From Hymenobacter mellowenesis (GTDB lineage: Bacteria > Bacteroidota > Bacteroidia > Cytophagales > Hymenobacteraceae), in the NCBI RefSeq assembly GCF_030581005.1, contig NZ_JAUQSX010000003.1, positions 434,001 to 498,000 of the forward strand: a stretch of 64,000 nt of DNA. Direction: 5' to 3'. Below are positions 16,596-25,921 of this stretch, in pieces. The stretch's first letter is position 1. Each line of letters begins with the position of its first letter. A program made the position numbers and the translations under genes. The notes under the pieces were generated by a model. The model ran no database searches and was not told where the DNA came from. It saw nothing but the letters and a program-made list of their open reading frames with translations.

Positions 16596-17195
16596 CTACC
16601 GCAAATAATGCGCGGCCATGATGATGCCGTAAATCCAGCAGGTGTAGAGCGAGGCGTACCAGAAGCCTTCCCACAGGCTGGCGCCCAAGCGGCCCCGGCA
16701 ACGGTTCGAGTTTTTGAACACCAACCGCAACGCCCGGAAAAACACCCAGTATAGCATCGCGGCGAAGATGAGGATGCCCGTCCAGAGCAGCGCGCCCACT
16801 AGCCAGATGACGAATACGGCCAGGATGGCCACCACCACGGCCATCACAATGGCCGCCAGAATGCCGAGGATGCCGTGGCCCTCGGAGAAATCGAAATCGG
16901 GCAGGTTTTCGAGGCCGCTGGTGCCGGGGAAGTTTTTGCGGCTGATGCGTTCGGTGAGGCGGCCCACGTCGTCGCGCAGCTTCACGCCGTGGTAGAGGCC
17001 CACGACAGTGAACAGGAAAAAGGCCGCGAACAGGATACTGGTCGAAATCAGCGAATTGGCAAACAGAGTACGGTGCTGCCCCAGCCCCAGCAGCCACACC
17101 GCCACTGTGGTAACCACCACCACGGCCAACGAAACTAGGGCCACGTTGCCCGCGCTGAGTAGGCGGTAGGGGCGGGGAGTGGGCGGCGTTTGCAT
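16596..17195 (-). CDS. hypothetical integral membrane protein
   Basis: A 199-residue protein with hydrophobic helices at about residues 18-38, 50-68, 110-130 (ILGILAAIVMAVVVAILAVF), 132-155 and 180-197. A polar segment KLRDDVGRLTERISRKNFPG separates the first and second pair. The 'IIMAAHYLR' end is reached two bases before a palindromic repeat. No family recognised; base and codon use are like the neighbours. Confidence 0.65.
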   Translation of the reverse strand: MQTPPTPRPYRLLSAGNVALVSLAVVVVTTVAVWLLGLGQHRTLFANSLISTSILFAAFFLFTVVGLYHGVKLRDDVGRLTERISRKNFPGTSGLENLPDFDFSEGHGILGILAAIVMAVVVAILAVFVIWLVGALLWTGILIFAAMLYWVFFRALRLVFKNSNRCRGRLGASLWEGFWYASLYTCWIYGIIMAAHYLR

Positions 17196-17238
17196 TGGGA
17201 TACTACGAACGGTATCGGTGGGAGTTCAGCGCAGGAGC

Positions 17239-17322
17239 TAGGGGCGGGGCCTGCCCCCGCCCGTTGTTGAACAACCCAACGAGGAATCGTTTAACGGCGA
17301 GCAGGGGCAGGCCCCGCCCCTA
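17239..17322. repeat. GC-rich palindromic repeat
   Basis: TAGGGGCGGGGCCTGCCCC at 17239-17257 is the exact inverse of 17304-17322. The 46-base centre holds smaller self-complementary patches around GTTGTTGAACAAC. It lies between two genes of the same direction, 44 bases upstream of one start and 14 bases beyond the other stop. Confidence 0.75.
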
Positions 17323-17335
17323 CATTACAATCAAC

Positions 17336-18742
17336 CTATCGCACCCGGTAGCCACTCATCGCGTAAAACAGCAGGTAGAGGTAGCACAGCGCGGGCACCA
17401 CAAACGCCACCCGCAGTCCGCCGCCGTGCGTGGCCAGCCAGCCCATGAGCAGCGAAATAATGGCACCGCCCACGATGCCCATGATGAGGTAAGACGAGCC
17501 CTGTTTGGTGAACGGACCCAACCCTTTGATGGCCAACGGGAAAATGACGGGCCACATGATGGAGTTCATCAACCCGCACAGCACGATGAGCCACAGGGCC
17601 GTTTCGCCGTGCAGCGCGATGGAGCCCAGCACCAGCAGGGCGCCCGTGGCGCAGACGCCCACCAGCAGGGGCCGGTCGGGGTAGCGGCGCAGCAGCGGAA
17701 TGCCGGCAATGCGCCCCACCATTGTCCCAAACCAATAAGATGCGACCATCACGGCCCCCACGGCCGCCGTGAAACCGTGGGCCGTGTCGATGGGCAGCGG
17801 GCGCTGGCCAATAACGAGCAGGCCGAAGTTGGTGATGGCGTTGAGCTTTTGCACCAGCTCCTGCGTGAAGGGGCTGAGCTGCAAGATATGCTGGGCCTGG
17901 CCGTAGCGAATCAGGAAGTCGCCCAACCCCACTTCAACGCCCACATACAGAAAAATGGCCCCGATGCCCAGCACCAAATGCCGGAAATCGAGCGCCGATT
18001 TGCGGCCCGCCAGCAGGGCCGTGTCGTCGGCCGTGGCTTCTTCATCGGCCGGGATGCTTTCAATTTTGGGCAGGCGCACCAGGAAGAAGAGGATGGCCAG
18101 GGCCGCCAGAAAGGCGGCCAATCCCAGATAAGGTGTCTTCACCAACGCAGCTTCCTGGGCCAGGCGCTGGCTGGCAGGCAAGGCGGCGAGCTGCTGCTTG
18201 AGCAGCGACGCACTGCCAAACAGCAGCAGGCCCCCCACCAGCGGTGAAAGCGTGCCGCCTAGCCCGTTGGCCACGCCCACAATGCTGACGCGGCTGGCCG
18301 CCTCGCGCGCCGGCCCCAGCACCGAAACGTACGGATTGGCCGCCACCTGCAGTAACGTGACACCCGCCCCCAGCAAGCTCAGGCCCACGAGAAACAGGCT
18401 GAATGCTTGGGCGTTGGCGGCTGGCACGAAAACCAGTGCCCCAGCAGCCATCACCAACAAGCCCAGCACAATGCCTCGCTGGTAGCCAATGCGGTTCAGC
18501 ACCCAGCCCGCGGGCAGCGACATCAGGAAATAGGCGGCAAAAAAAGCCGAAGGCACCAGCGAAGACTCAAAATCGGTGAGGTGACATACCTCCTTGAGGT
18601 AGGGCATCAGCACCCCGTTGAAATTGGTGACGGCCCCGAACAGAAAGAACAGGGTAGTCATCAGCATCATGGGGCCGGCGTAGGAGCGAGCGGGTGTAGC
18701 AGCGGTGGAGGCCGCCGCAGCAGCAGAAACAGGAGTAGCCAT
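17336..18742 (-). CDS. FucP/GluP-type sugar:proton symporter (MFS)
   Basis: A 468-residue transporter with about twelve membrane helices. The first contains FFLFGAVTNFNGVLMPYLK and the next ESSLVPSAFFAAYFLMSLPA, both typical of the fucose/glucose/galactose permease branch. LQVAANPYVSVLG and IVGVANGLGGTLSPLVGG follow. A central loop holds PKIESIPADEEATADD, and the second half has MNSIMWPVIFPLAIKGLG. Members import hexoses with protons; the sugar cannot be named here. The ATG at 18742 is preferred over the longer frame because MATPVSAAAA follows a TACCTTCC box (18751-18758) by eight bases. Confidence 0.85.
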   Translation of the reverse strand: MATPVSAAAAASTAATPARSYAGPMMLMTTLFFLFGAVTNFNGVLMPYLKEVCHLTDFESSLVPSAFFAAYFLMSLPAGWVLNRIGYQRGIVLGLLVMAAGALVFVPAANAQAFSLFLVGLSLLGAGVTLLQVAANPYVSVLGPAREAASRVSIVGVANGLGGTLSPLVGGLLLFGSASLLKQQLAALPASQRLAQEAALVKTPYLGLAAFLAALAILFFLVRLPKIESIPADEEATADDTALLAGRKSALDFRHLVLGIGAIFLYVGVEVGLGDFLIRYGQAQHILQLSPFTQELVQKLNAITNFGLLVIGQRPLPIDTAHGFTAAVGAVMVASYWFGTMVGRIAGIPLLRRYPDRPLLVGVCATGALLVLGSIALHGETALWLIVLCGLMNSIMWPVIFPLAIKGLGPFTKQGSSYLIMGIVGGAIISLLMGWLATHGGGLRVAFVVPALCYLYLLFYAMSGYRVR

Positions 18743-18758
18743 ATAAGGGCGGAAGGTA

Positions 18759-18790
18759 CAAAAAAAGCCGGCCATTGAACAGGGCCGGCT
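18759..18790 (-). terminator. rho-independent terminator of the retropepsin-like gene
   Basis: AGCCGGCC and GGCCGGCT form an eight-pair GC stem with a nine-base loop, followed on the minus strand by a T-tract of seven. It lies 26 bases beyond the stop of the gene at 18817-19716. A promoter-like box for the next gene begins at its edge. Confidence 0.8.
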
Positions 18791-18816
18791 CGTTGTTTTC
18801 GCCTTGGGTTCGTCGG

Positions 18817-19716
18817 CTAAAGCTCGGTGTACAGGTTTTTATTGGGCTTGAGGTAGAGGTAGTTTCGGTTGAAATCCCACACGGCGTTAAACCGCTTCAA
18901 AAAGCCGTTGCCCCAGAAACCAGCCTTGTCCTCAGTCGCATTGTTGCCGCTGGTCGACTGCGACAGGGTAGCCGGCACGCGGTAAAAGTACTTCCGGCCG
19001 AAGCGGATTTCCGGGGCCAGGGTCACGGCGCTTTGGTAGGTCGAACCGTCGGAGCCCTGGGATGTGGCCGTGCCAATCCGGGGCAGGCGGGCCGGCAGGC
19101 CGTGCTTGCGTCCGAAGGGCGCGGCCACCGTCAGCACGTCGTCGGCCCCCGTGTCGAGGCCAAACCGGCCCGTGTAGCGGCGGCCGTTGGCCACGATGGT
19201 GCTCGTGATGGTGGGGTAGTCATCGACGAAGCGCAGTTTGCAGCGGGTGTAGGCACTCAGGTCGTTGTGGTAGTCGGCGGGCTCGTAAAACCGCAGCTCG
19301 TTCTTGTGGTAATCCACCTCTATGACGTAGCCTTTCATCAGGTCGGTGCCGAACACGCCGTCGAAGCGGACGCCCTCGTATGGAATGACGGCAAGCGAGA
19401 CGTTGCTTTTGGTGATGTTGCCAAAGCGAACGGCATTGCCCGCACTCTGGCTCACCGTATTGGTGCCATTTGAGCCAATGTTGAGCGTGGTGCCGGTGCG
19501 CGGCAGTTTAATGCGGGCGGCGGCATCTTCGCTCAGGACCGAGCCGTTGGCACCCGTGTCGAACAGAAATTTCAGGCTGTCTGCGGCGTTCACCCGGCAA
19601 TAGATATAGATACCATTATTATCCAGTACGAAAGGAATCGTATTAATCGGCTTGGTCTGAGCATTCAGTATTAGCGGACAAAATAATAATATACAGAAAA
19701 TCAAAATTTTAACCAT
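18817..19716 (-). CDS. secreted retropepsin-like aspartic protease
   Basis: A 299-residue protein with signal peptide MVKILIFCILLFCPLILNAQ. Two aspartic-protease half-sites are visible: FLFDTGANGSVLS at about residues 50-62 and FGLDTGADDVLTV at about 186-198, each with the DTGA motif. Each is preceded by a strand and followed by a GxxxTxxS-type segment, as in bacterial single-chain pepsin-like or clan AA proteins. It probably works in the periplasm or at the cell surface. The signal region is AT-richer than the rest. It is divergent from the rRNA methyltransferase gene. Confidence 0.85.
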   Translation of the reverse strand: MVKILIFCILLFCPLILNAQTKPINTIPFVLDNNGIYIYCRVNAADSLKFLFDTGANGSVLSEDAAARIKLPRTGTTLNIGSNGTNTVSQSAGNAVRFGNITKSNVSLAVIPYEGVRFDGVFGTDLMKGYVIEVDYHKNELRFYEPADYHNDLSAYTRCKLRFVDDYPTITSTIVANGRRYTGRFGLDTGADDVLTVAAPFGRKHGLPARLPRIGTATSQGSDGSTYQSAVTLAPEIRFGRKYFYRVPATLSQSTSGNNATEDKAGFWGNGFLKRFNAVWDFNRNYLYLKPNKNLYTEL

Positions 19717-19825
19717 AAGTGTGGAGAGCTGTTTTGGATGATGTGCCGTAAATGTATGTTGGAATTAGCTGTTTAACATTGTTGTGTACGAAATTAGTCG
19801 TAGATAATGCTTCCGCATTCCTGCC

Positions 19826-19833
19826 GACCTTTG
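19826..19833 (+). promoter_or_regulatory. candidate -7 box GACCTTTG of the rRNA methyltransferase gene
   Basis: GACCTTTG ends seven bases before the ATG at 19841. It matches TAnnTTTG except for the first base, as does the kptA box. Confidence 0.45.
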
Positions 19834-19840
19834 CCGGACT

Positions 19841-21019
19841 ATGCACCTCACCGCCACCACCCAGTTCGGTCTGGAAGAACTGCTCGCCGACGAGCTCTAC
19901 GCCCTCGGGGCCGACATCACACACGTGGGCTCCCGCGCCGTCGAGTTCATGGGCGACCACCGCCTGCTCTACGAAGCGGCGCTGTGGAGCCGGCTTTCCA
20001 TGCGCCTGCTGCGCCCTTTCGCCGCCTTTTACGCCGCCGATGAAAAGGCGCTCTACCGCGAAGTAAGCCGCATCGACTGGCAGGATTTCATCGGCCCCGG
20101 CCAGACCTTCGCCATCACCCCCGTGGTGAACCGCTCCACGTTCGAGCACTCGCTTTTCGTGGCCCAACTCACCAAGGATGCCATCGTGGACCAGTTCCGG
20201 GCCCGCACTGGCGAGCGGCCCAGCATCGACACCCGCCAGCCCGACATCCGTCTGCACCTGCGCATGACGGAAAACGAAGTCATCCTCAGCCTCGACGCGG
20301 CCGGCGACTCGCTGCACCGCCGCGGCTACCGCCAGCACACCAACGAGGCCCCGCTGAATGAGGTGCTGGCCGCCGGCCTGGTTTTGCTCTCCGGCTGGGA
20401 TGGCAAAAAGCCGCTCATCGACCCCATGTGCGGCTCGGCCACTCTCCTCACCGAGGCCGGCCTCATCAGCCAGCGCATTGCGCCCGGCCTGTTCCACCAG
20501 GGCAAGTTTGGGTTTGAAAACTGGTACGACTTCGACCCCGAACTCTGGAACCAGGTGCGCGAGGAAGCCAAAGCCCAGCGCCTCGACGAGCCCCAGGCCT
20601 ACCTCGCCGGCTCCGACCTCGACCCCAAAACCATCGACATGGCCGCCGCCAACATCACCGCCGCCGGCCTGGAGGACTGCATCCGCCTGTCGGTGCGCGA
20701 CGTGAAAGACGCTGCCGCACCCGCCAAAGAGGAACCCGGCATCGTGCTCACCAACCCGCCCTACGGCGAGCGAATAGGGGAGGAGGCCCAGATGGCCGCG
20801 CTCTACAAAACCATTGGCGACACGCTGAAGTCGAATTTTCAGGGCTACAATGCGTTCGTGTTTACCGGAAATCTGGAAGCGGCCAAGAGCATCGGGCTGA
20901 AGCCGGCGCGGCGGACGCCGCTGTTTAACGGGCCAATTGACTGCCGGCTGCTGAAGTACGAGCTATATCGGGGGAGCCGGCGGGAGCCAAAACCGGCCGA
21001 GGCGCCTACCGGAAACTAA
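19841..21019 (+). CDS. THUMP-domain 23S rRNA guanine-N2 methyltransferase (RlmL N-terminal type)
   Basis: A 392-residue protein. Residues 1-155 hold a ferredoxin-like and THUMP region that binds RNA (TTQFGLEELLADELYALGA). The SAM-binding domain has DPMCGSATLLTEA from about residue 194, SDLDPKTIDMAAANITAAGL at about 264-283, and the catalytic NPPYGER at about 305-311, the signature of base N-methyltransferases in the UPF0020 group. It corresponds to the first half of E. coli RlmL, which methylates G2445 of 23S rRNA, and lacks the RlmK half; the exact target is inferred. It is 57 bases before recQ in the same direction. Confidence 0.88.
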   Translation: MHLTATTQFGLEELLADELYALGADITHVGSRAVEFMGDHRLLYEAALWSRLSMRLLRPFAAFYAADEKALYREVSRIDWQDFIGPGQTFAITPVVNRSTFEHSLFVAQLTKDAIVDQFRARTGERPSIDTRQPDIRLHLRMTENEVILSLDAAGDSLHRRGYRQHTNEAPLNEVLAAGLVLLSGWDGKKPLIDPMCGSATLLTEAGLISQRIAPGLFHQGKFGFENWYDFDPELWNQVREEAKAQRLDEPQAYLAGSDLDPKTIDMAAANITAAGLEDCIRLSVRDVKDAAAPAKEEPGIVLTNPPYGERIGEEAQMAALYKTIGDTLKSNFQGYNAFVFTGNLEAAKSIGLKPARRTPLFNGPIDCRLLKYELYRGSRREPKPAEAPTGN

Positions 21020-21076
21020 TCTGCTTGGAACTTCCCGCCTCGTCACGTTATTTTAACTAGTTATTCTTCCCGCATT

Positions 21077-23323
21077 ATGTCTGATACCCTAACTACCGCT
21101 CCAACCAACCTGCTGCCCGCCGCCCAACAGGCCCTGAAACGGTACTACGGCTACGACAACTTCCGCCCTATGCAGGGCGACATCATCCAGAACATTCTGG
21201 GCGGGCGCGACACCGTAGTGCTCATGCCCACGGGTGGCGGCAAGTCGGTGTGCTTCCAGATTCCGGCCGTTGTGAGCGAGGGCACCTGCGTGGTCGTCTC
21301 GCCCCTCATTGCCCTGATGAAGGACCAGGTGGAAGCCCTGAAAGCCAACGGCATCGCGGCGGCCTACATCAACAGCAGCGTGGGCCAGAACGAGTCCAAC
21401 GACATTGCCCGCGCGGCCGTGAGCGGGCACCTCAAGCTACTATACGTGAGCCCCGAGAAGCTGCTGAGCGACGGGTTTCTGCAGTTTCTGAACCGGGTCA
21501 ATATCAGCATTTTTGCCATCGACGAGGCGCACTGTATTTCGAGCTGGGGCCACGATTTCCGGCCCGAGTACACCCAACTGGGCCAGCTGCGGAACCACTT
21601 CCCCAACACGCCCATCATCGCCCTCACGGCCACGGCCGACCGCCTGACCAAGCGCGACATCATCACCCAGCTCAACATGCGCGAGCCCCGGGTGTTCCTC
21701 TCCAGCTTCGACCGGCCCAACATCAACCTAATCGTGCGCCCAGGCCAGGACCGGGTGGGCTCGGTCATCGACTACATCGGCCGCCACCCGCAGGACCCCG
21801 GCATCATCTACTGCCTCTCGCGCAAAACCTGCGAAACCATCTCCCAAAAGCTCCTCGCCAAAGGCATCAAGGCCGCGCATTACCACGCTGGCATGACGCC
21901 GTTGCAGCGTGGCAAGGTGCAAGAAGCCTTTTTGCAGGATGATATTCAGGTGATTGTGGCCACTATCGCCTTCGGCATGGGCATCGACAAGAGCAACGTG
22001 CGTTGGGTGATGCACTACAATTTGCCCAAAAACATCGAAGGCTATTACCAGGAAATCGGCCGGGCCGGGCGCGACGGCGCGCCCAGCACCGCCATCCTGT
22101 TCTACAGCTTCGCCGATGTGATGCAGATGCGCGAGATGGTGACCAAGGACGTGCCCGCCCGTCAGGCTCAGCTCAACACCGCCAAGCTGGAGCGCATGCA
22201 GCAATTTGCCGAAGCCGCCAGCTGCCGCCGCAAAATCCTGCTCAATTATTTCTCCGAAACCCTGGCCGAAGACTGCGGCAACTGCGACATCTGCCGCAAC
22301 CCACCTACCACGTTCGACGGTACGCTCATTGCCCAAAAAGCGCTGTCGGCCGTGTTCCGCAGCCGCGAGAAAGTGGCTATCAATTTGCTGATTGACATCC
22401 TGCGCGGCATGCGCAACCAGGCCGTGCTGCAAGGCGGCTTCGACCAGATAAAGACCTACGGCGCGGGCCGCGACCTGCCCTACCTCGACTGGTACAGCTA
22501 CATCCACCAGATGCTGAACGACGGCCTGTTCTACATCGCCTACGAGGAAGGCTACGCCCTGAAAATCACCGAGCGCGGCCACCAGGTGCTCAAGGGCGAG
22601 CTGCCGTTACCGCTGCGCAAGTTCCAGCCCAGCGAGAAGGCCGAAAAGCCCACCCGCGCCAGCAAGAAAGCCGCCAATGCCGCTTCCACGGCCGCCGTGG
22701 GCACGCCCGAGGCGCAGCTATTCGACAAGCTGCGCAAGCTCCGCAAAGCCATTGCCGACGAGCAGGGCGTGCCGCCCTACGTGGTATTCTCCGACGCCAC
22801 GCTGCAGGAAATGGCGGCCGAGCGGCCCGTGAGCCGCGTGGGCATGCTGGGCGTGTCGGGCGTGGGCATGAAGAAGTTTGAAACCTACGGCGAGGCCTTT
22901 ATCAAGCTCATTCTGGAGCACGGCGGGGGCGGCCAGTACGTGCCTTCCGATTCGGACAGCATGTTCAACGAGCCGCGCCCGCGCCTGGCCAAGCCCGAGC
23001 CCGCCGACAAGCCCGTGAGTGATTCCGAAGATGCCACCATCCAGTTCCACCAGATGGGCCTCACGCCGGAGGATATTTCCGAGCGTCGCGGCCTGGCCCT
23101 GAGCACCGTGAAAACGCACCTCTACAACGCCTACGCCAAGGGCCGCGAGCTGCGCATCCACGACTTCGTGAGCGACTCCGAGTTGGCCGAAATCCTCACC
23201 GCCCGCGCCCAGCTCGGCAACGATGCTACCCTGCGCGACCTCTTCGACCACCTGCGCGAGAAGTACGACTACTTCCAGCTGCGCATGGCCGCGCTGTACC
23301 ACAAGCGCCTGCGCGGGCAGTAA
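21077..23323 (+). CDS. recQ: ATP-dependent DNA helicase RecQ
   Basis: A 748-residue RecQ. The helicase core has the aromatic-rich start YYGYDNFRPMQGDII, Walker A PTGGGKS at residues 51-57, the DEAH-type IDEAHCISSWGHDF near 147-160 and QEIGRAGRDG (motif VI) near 330. A zinc-binding region with CRRKILLNYF and DCGNCDICRNPP lies near 380-410, then a winged helix. A weak HRDC-like domain (about 550-620) and a C-terminal helix-turn-helix domain (GLTPEDISERRGLALSTVKT, about 660-680) complete the Bacteroidota layout. The enzyme unwinds DNA 3' to 5' in recombinational repair. A terminator follows. Confidence 0.95.
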   Translation: MSDTLTTAPTNLLPAAQQALKRYYGYDNFRPMQGDIIQNILGGRDTVVLMPTGGGKSVCFQIPAVVSEGTCVVVSPLIALMKDQVEALKANGIAAAYINSSVGQNESNDIARAAVSGHLKLLYVSPEKLLSDGFLQFLNRVNISIFAIDEAHCISSWGHDFRPEYTQLGQLRNHFPNTPIIALTATADRLTKRDIITQLNMREPRVFLSSFDRPNINLIVRPGQDRVGSVIDYIGRHPQDPGIIYCLSRKTCETISQKLLAKGIKAAHYHAGMTPLQRGKVQEAFLQDDIQVIVATIAFGMGIDKSNVRWVMHYNLPKNIEGYYQEIGRAGRDGAPSTAILFYSFADVMQMREMVTKDVPARQAQLNTAKLERMQQFAEAASCRRKILLNYFSETLAEDCGNCDICRNPPTTFDGTLIAQKALSAVFRSREKVAINLLIDILRGMRNQAVLQGGFDQIKTYGAGRDLPYLDWYSYIHQMLNDGLFYIAYEEGYALKITERGHQVLKGELPLPLRKFQPSEKAEKPTRASKKAANAASTAAVGTPEAQLFDKLRKLRKAIADEQGVPPYVVFSDATLQEMAAERPVSRVGMLGVSGVGMKKFETYGEAFIKLILEHGGGGQYVPSDSDSMFNEPRPRLAKPEPADKPVSDSEDATIQFHQMGLTPEDISERRGLALSTVKTHLYNAYAKGRELRIHDFVSDSELAEILTARAQLGNDATLRDLFDHLREKYDYFQLRMAALYHKRLRGQ

Positions 23324-23353
23324 ACCAGCGCCAGTCAGCCAATATTTCAAGCC

Positions 23354-23383
23354 GGCCCGCCGTTAATTACGGCGGGCCTTTTT
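23354..23383 (+). terminator. rho-independent terminator of recQ
   Basis: GGCCCGCCGT and ACGGCGGGCC form a ten-pair stem with a five-base loop, followed by TTTTTATTT. It lies 31 bases after the recQ stop. Confidence 0.85.
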
Positions 23384-23416
23384 ATTTGCCGGTTGTCGCC
23401 CGAATGTGTCGCTTTC

Positions 23417-24091
23417 ATGCTCCGCAAAATCATCCTCTTTCTTGCCGCTGCTTTCATCGCCGCCTTTGCGGGCCTGATGCTTACCAAAACGCTGCCCTAC
23501 TACACCTTCGAGAAGGGCATCCATTTCCTCACTACCAAAAGCGACGAAACCAACGATAATCCGGTTTTCCGGCTGGGGTTCTACGTGCACATCACCACCA
23601 GTCTGGTGGTGCTGGTGCTGGGGCTGCTGCAGTTTCTGCCGTGGCTGGCGCGGCGCGGGCCGGGGTTGCACCGGGCGCTGGGCAAGGGCTACGTCATCGG
23701 GATACTGGCACTGGCGGCCCCCTCGGGCCTCATCCTGGCGCGCTTTGCCAACGGCGGGCTGGCGGCACAAGTGGGCTTCACGCTGCAGTGCCTGGTGTGG
23801 TGGTTGTGCACCTGGAAGGCCTACCGCGCCGCCCGCCAGCGCCAGTGGCCCCTGCACGTCGACTGGATGCTGCGCTCCTACGCCGTGACGCTGGCTGCCC
23901 TGGCTCTGCGCGGCGAGAGCTACCTGATGTATTACGTGTTCGAAACCAAGCCGATAGAAACTTATTTGACGGTGACGTGGCTTTCGTGGGTGGGCAATTT
24001 GATATTGATTGAGCTGCTGCTGGAAGCCGGGCTGGGGCGGTATTTTCTGCGGGAGTTTATGCCAGACCTTCGTGGTAAATTGGCGGCATGA
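23417..24091 (+). CDS. DUF2306 membrane protein
   Basis: A 224-residue protein with a first helix at residues 4-26, a periplasmic stretch (PYYTFEKGIHFLTTKSDETN), then five or six helices. HITTSLVVLVLGLLQFLP, GKGYVIGILALAAPSGLIL and WPLHVDWMLRSYAVTLAALA fit DUF2306, a family of unknown function with conserved histidines in the membrane that might bind a cofactor. The ATG at 23417 was chosen over an upstream in-frame TTG. The stop overlaps the start of the next gene in ATGA, indicating translational coupling to the first of four lipoprotein paralogues. Confidence 0.75.
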   Translation: MLRKIILFLAAAFIAAFAGLMLTKTLPYYTFEKGIHFLTTKSDETNDNPVFRLGFYVHITTSLVVLVLGLLQFLPWLARRGPGLHRALGKGYVIGILALAAPSGLILARFANGGLAAQVGFTLQCLVWWLCTWKAYRAARQRQWPLHVDWMLRSYAVTLAALALRGESYLMYYVFETKPIETYLTVTWLSWVGNLILIELLLEAGLGRYFLREFMPDLRGKLAA

Positions 24092-24972
24092 AAAGGACGT
24101 TCTATCCGATTTTGTTGGCCGGATTGCTGACAGCTTGCCAGCACCCAAGTGAAAAGGTTGTGGTCACGTCAGAGCCAGCGGCTGTTTTGCCCACCACAGT
24201 GGTTTCAAAAGCAACGCGACCGCCGGTAGTGGTTTGCGACTCGGCGGTGAGTAGCGCTATGCCGGACAGCATGGCGCCGGCCATGCGCGCCTTTGCCCGG
24301 CAGCACGATTTGTCGGGCGTCTGGCAGGGGCTGGATGAAGCGGATTCTGCTGGTCTGCAGTCGCCGACTGTTTGCGATGGCTTTTTCGGGCCCGACCATT
24401 ATCGGATTGAACTGGTTCTTCAGAAAATAACGCGTGATGCCGCCGACCCATTGCTTTACCATGTGCAAGGCAAAGACAAGTACAAGCGGCAAGTGACACC
24501 CTTTACCGGCACTATTCGGCTGCGGCAGCTTCGCAGCGTTCCAATAAAGAGCTTTGAATACGAGTTGCAGGGCGAGTTTGCGAGGTTCTACACGGCGCTG
24601 GGAGAGTTCAGCTGGCGAGAAATGGGCTCGAAGTCGGCAGGGGTGTTTAAGGGCCAGATAGGTGTTGATTTTCAGCAGAAAGCAGATAGCTCGCTCATTG
24701 CCACCTATTTTATGGGCGATGACAAACGCCAGTTTGCAAAAGGATGGCGCATGCATTTCGACGGAGAATGGACTTCCTCGCTAACCGGACAGCGCAAGCA
24801 ACTCCTCGCTTCGGCCAACATTGAAGGCATCGGCAGCACTGTTTTCTCGGATTTCAATGTAGGCGAAAGGTCGTTTAGCATCAACCCCAAATACGCTAAG
24901 CTAGGCTGGAACGAGCTGTGGGAAAACGACGAATGGTGGGCCGATTCGCCCAAGCCTAGTCTCAGCCTGTAA
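24088..24972 (+). CDS. lipoprotein of a four-copy tandem family, member 1
   Basis: A 294-residue lipoprotein; signal peptide with lipobox LLTACQ. After a proline/valine-rich spacer there is a short helix (FARQHDLSGVWQ). The shared family core follows: CDGFFGPDHYRIELVLQKI, then GKDKYKRQVTPFTGTIRL. The C-terminus is GERSFSINPKYAKLGWNEL followed by WENDEWWADSPKPSLSL. I do not recognise the family. The conserved domain looks like a single strand-rich unit of about 230 residues. It overlaps the DUF2306 gene by four bases. It is slightly more AT-rich than the next three copies, which may make it the oldest or least optimised. Confidence 0.8.
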   Translation: MKRTFYPILLAGLLTACQHPSEKVVVTSEPAAVLPTTVVSKATRPPVVVCDSAVSSAMPDSMAPAMRAFARQHDLSGVWQGLDEADSAGLQSPTVCDGFFGPDHYRIELVLQKITRDAADPLLYHVQGKDKYKRQVTPFTGTIRLRQLRSVPIKSFEYELQGEFARFYTALGEFSWREMGSKSAGVFKGQIGVDFQQKADSSLIATYFMGDDKRQFAKGWRMHFDGEWTSSLTGQRKQLLASANIEGIGSTVFSDFNVGERSFSINPKYAKLGWNELWENDEWWADSPKPSLSL

Positions 24973-25031
24973 ACGCCTTCATAGCGGCGACTTCTTGCCC
25001 AACCTTAGCGCAAAAAAGATACCTTGCTGCC

Positions 25032-25877
25032 ATGAATCGGCCTTTCCGCTCCATTGCCTTGGCCTGCGTCGCCAGTTCCGGGCTGTTCGTCGCCTGCCAG
25101 TCCCGGCCTGGTGCTGCCGCCGCTAAAGAAACGCCGGCGGCACCTACTTCCACCACACCGGAGCAGGCCGTTTCCCGCCGAGCGATGGCAGCTTCGGCGC
25201 CAATGCCGCTGGCGCAGGTCGATTTGTCAACTGCCTGGAGCAACGCCAGCACCGAAGCCAAGCGCAACCTCCTCATGGAAGGTTTTTACGGCCCCGACCA
25301 CTACCGCATTTCTTTCTTCTTTTCGAAGGTGCGCCGCGACTCGCTGCACCCGGAAGTGTACCACATCTGGGGCAAAAACCGCTACAAAAAGGTGATTACC
25401 CCCTTCGAAGGCACTTGCACCGTCAACCGTTTTGCGGCCCTGCCCGATACCGCGTACATGGAGAACAGCCGCCAGCTCCGGGCCTACACCGCCTTCGCCG
25501 AGTATACGCTCCGCGAAGACCCCAGCACCAGAGGGGCCGGCGTGTACTCGGGCAAGGCCATGCTTGATTTCGCGGTCAATTCGCACAACCAAGCCCGCCA
25601 GGTCACTTTCACCGGCATCGACCTTGGCCTGGATAATCCCACGAAGGGGAGCGGTCTGCTTTTTCAAGGCGTGTGGCGCGACAACCGCACGGGCCGGCAA
25701 CAACCGGCCTCCTGGTCCAGCAATTTTCTGGTGATAGTACCCAAAGCACTGGAGAAAATAGGCCTCGGCTCGCGCGCCGATACCATTTATCCCGAGCTGG
25801 CCGAATACGGCTGGAATGAGTGGTATGAGAACGACGAATGGTGGGCCGACTCGCCCAAGCCCTCGCTCAACCTTTGA
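25032..25877 (+). CDS. lipoprotein of the same family, member 2
   Basis: A 281-residue lipoprotein; lipobox LFVACQ. The spacer is rich in A, P and T. The family core reads MEGFYGPDHYRISFFFSKV, then GKNRYKKVITPFEGTCTV, followed by YTAFAEYTLREDPSTRGAG and GSGLLFQGVWRDNRTGRQQP. The end is EYGWNEWYENDEWWADSP and KPSLNL, almost identical to member 1. It starts 59 bases after the previous stop. ATACCTTGCTGCC just before the ATG resembles a degenerate -7 box, so each copy may have its own promoter. Function unknown. Confidence 0.8.
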   Translation: MNRPFRSIALACVASSGLFVACQSRPGAAAAKETPAAPTSTTPEQAVSRRAMAASAPMPLAQVDLSTAWSNASTEAKRNLLMEGFYGPDHYRISFFFSKVRRDSLHPEVYHIWGKNRYKKVITPFEGTCTVNRFAALPDTAYMENSRQLRAYTAFAEYTLREDPSTRGAGVYSGKAMLDFAVNSHNQARQVTFTGIDLGLDNPTKGSGLLFQGVWRDNRTGRQQPASWSSNFLVIVPKALEKIGLGSRADTIYPELAEYGWNEWYENDEWWADSPKPSLNL

Positions 25878-25921
25878 ACGGCCGGAAAAGTAAACGGCTC
25901 AAAAGCCCTTCCGCCCCGCCC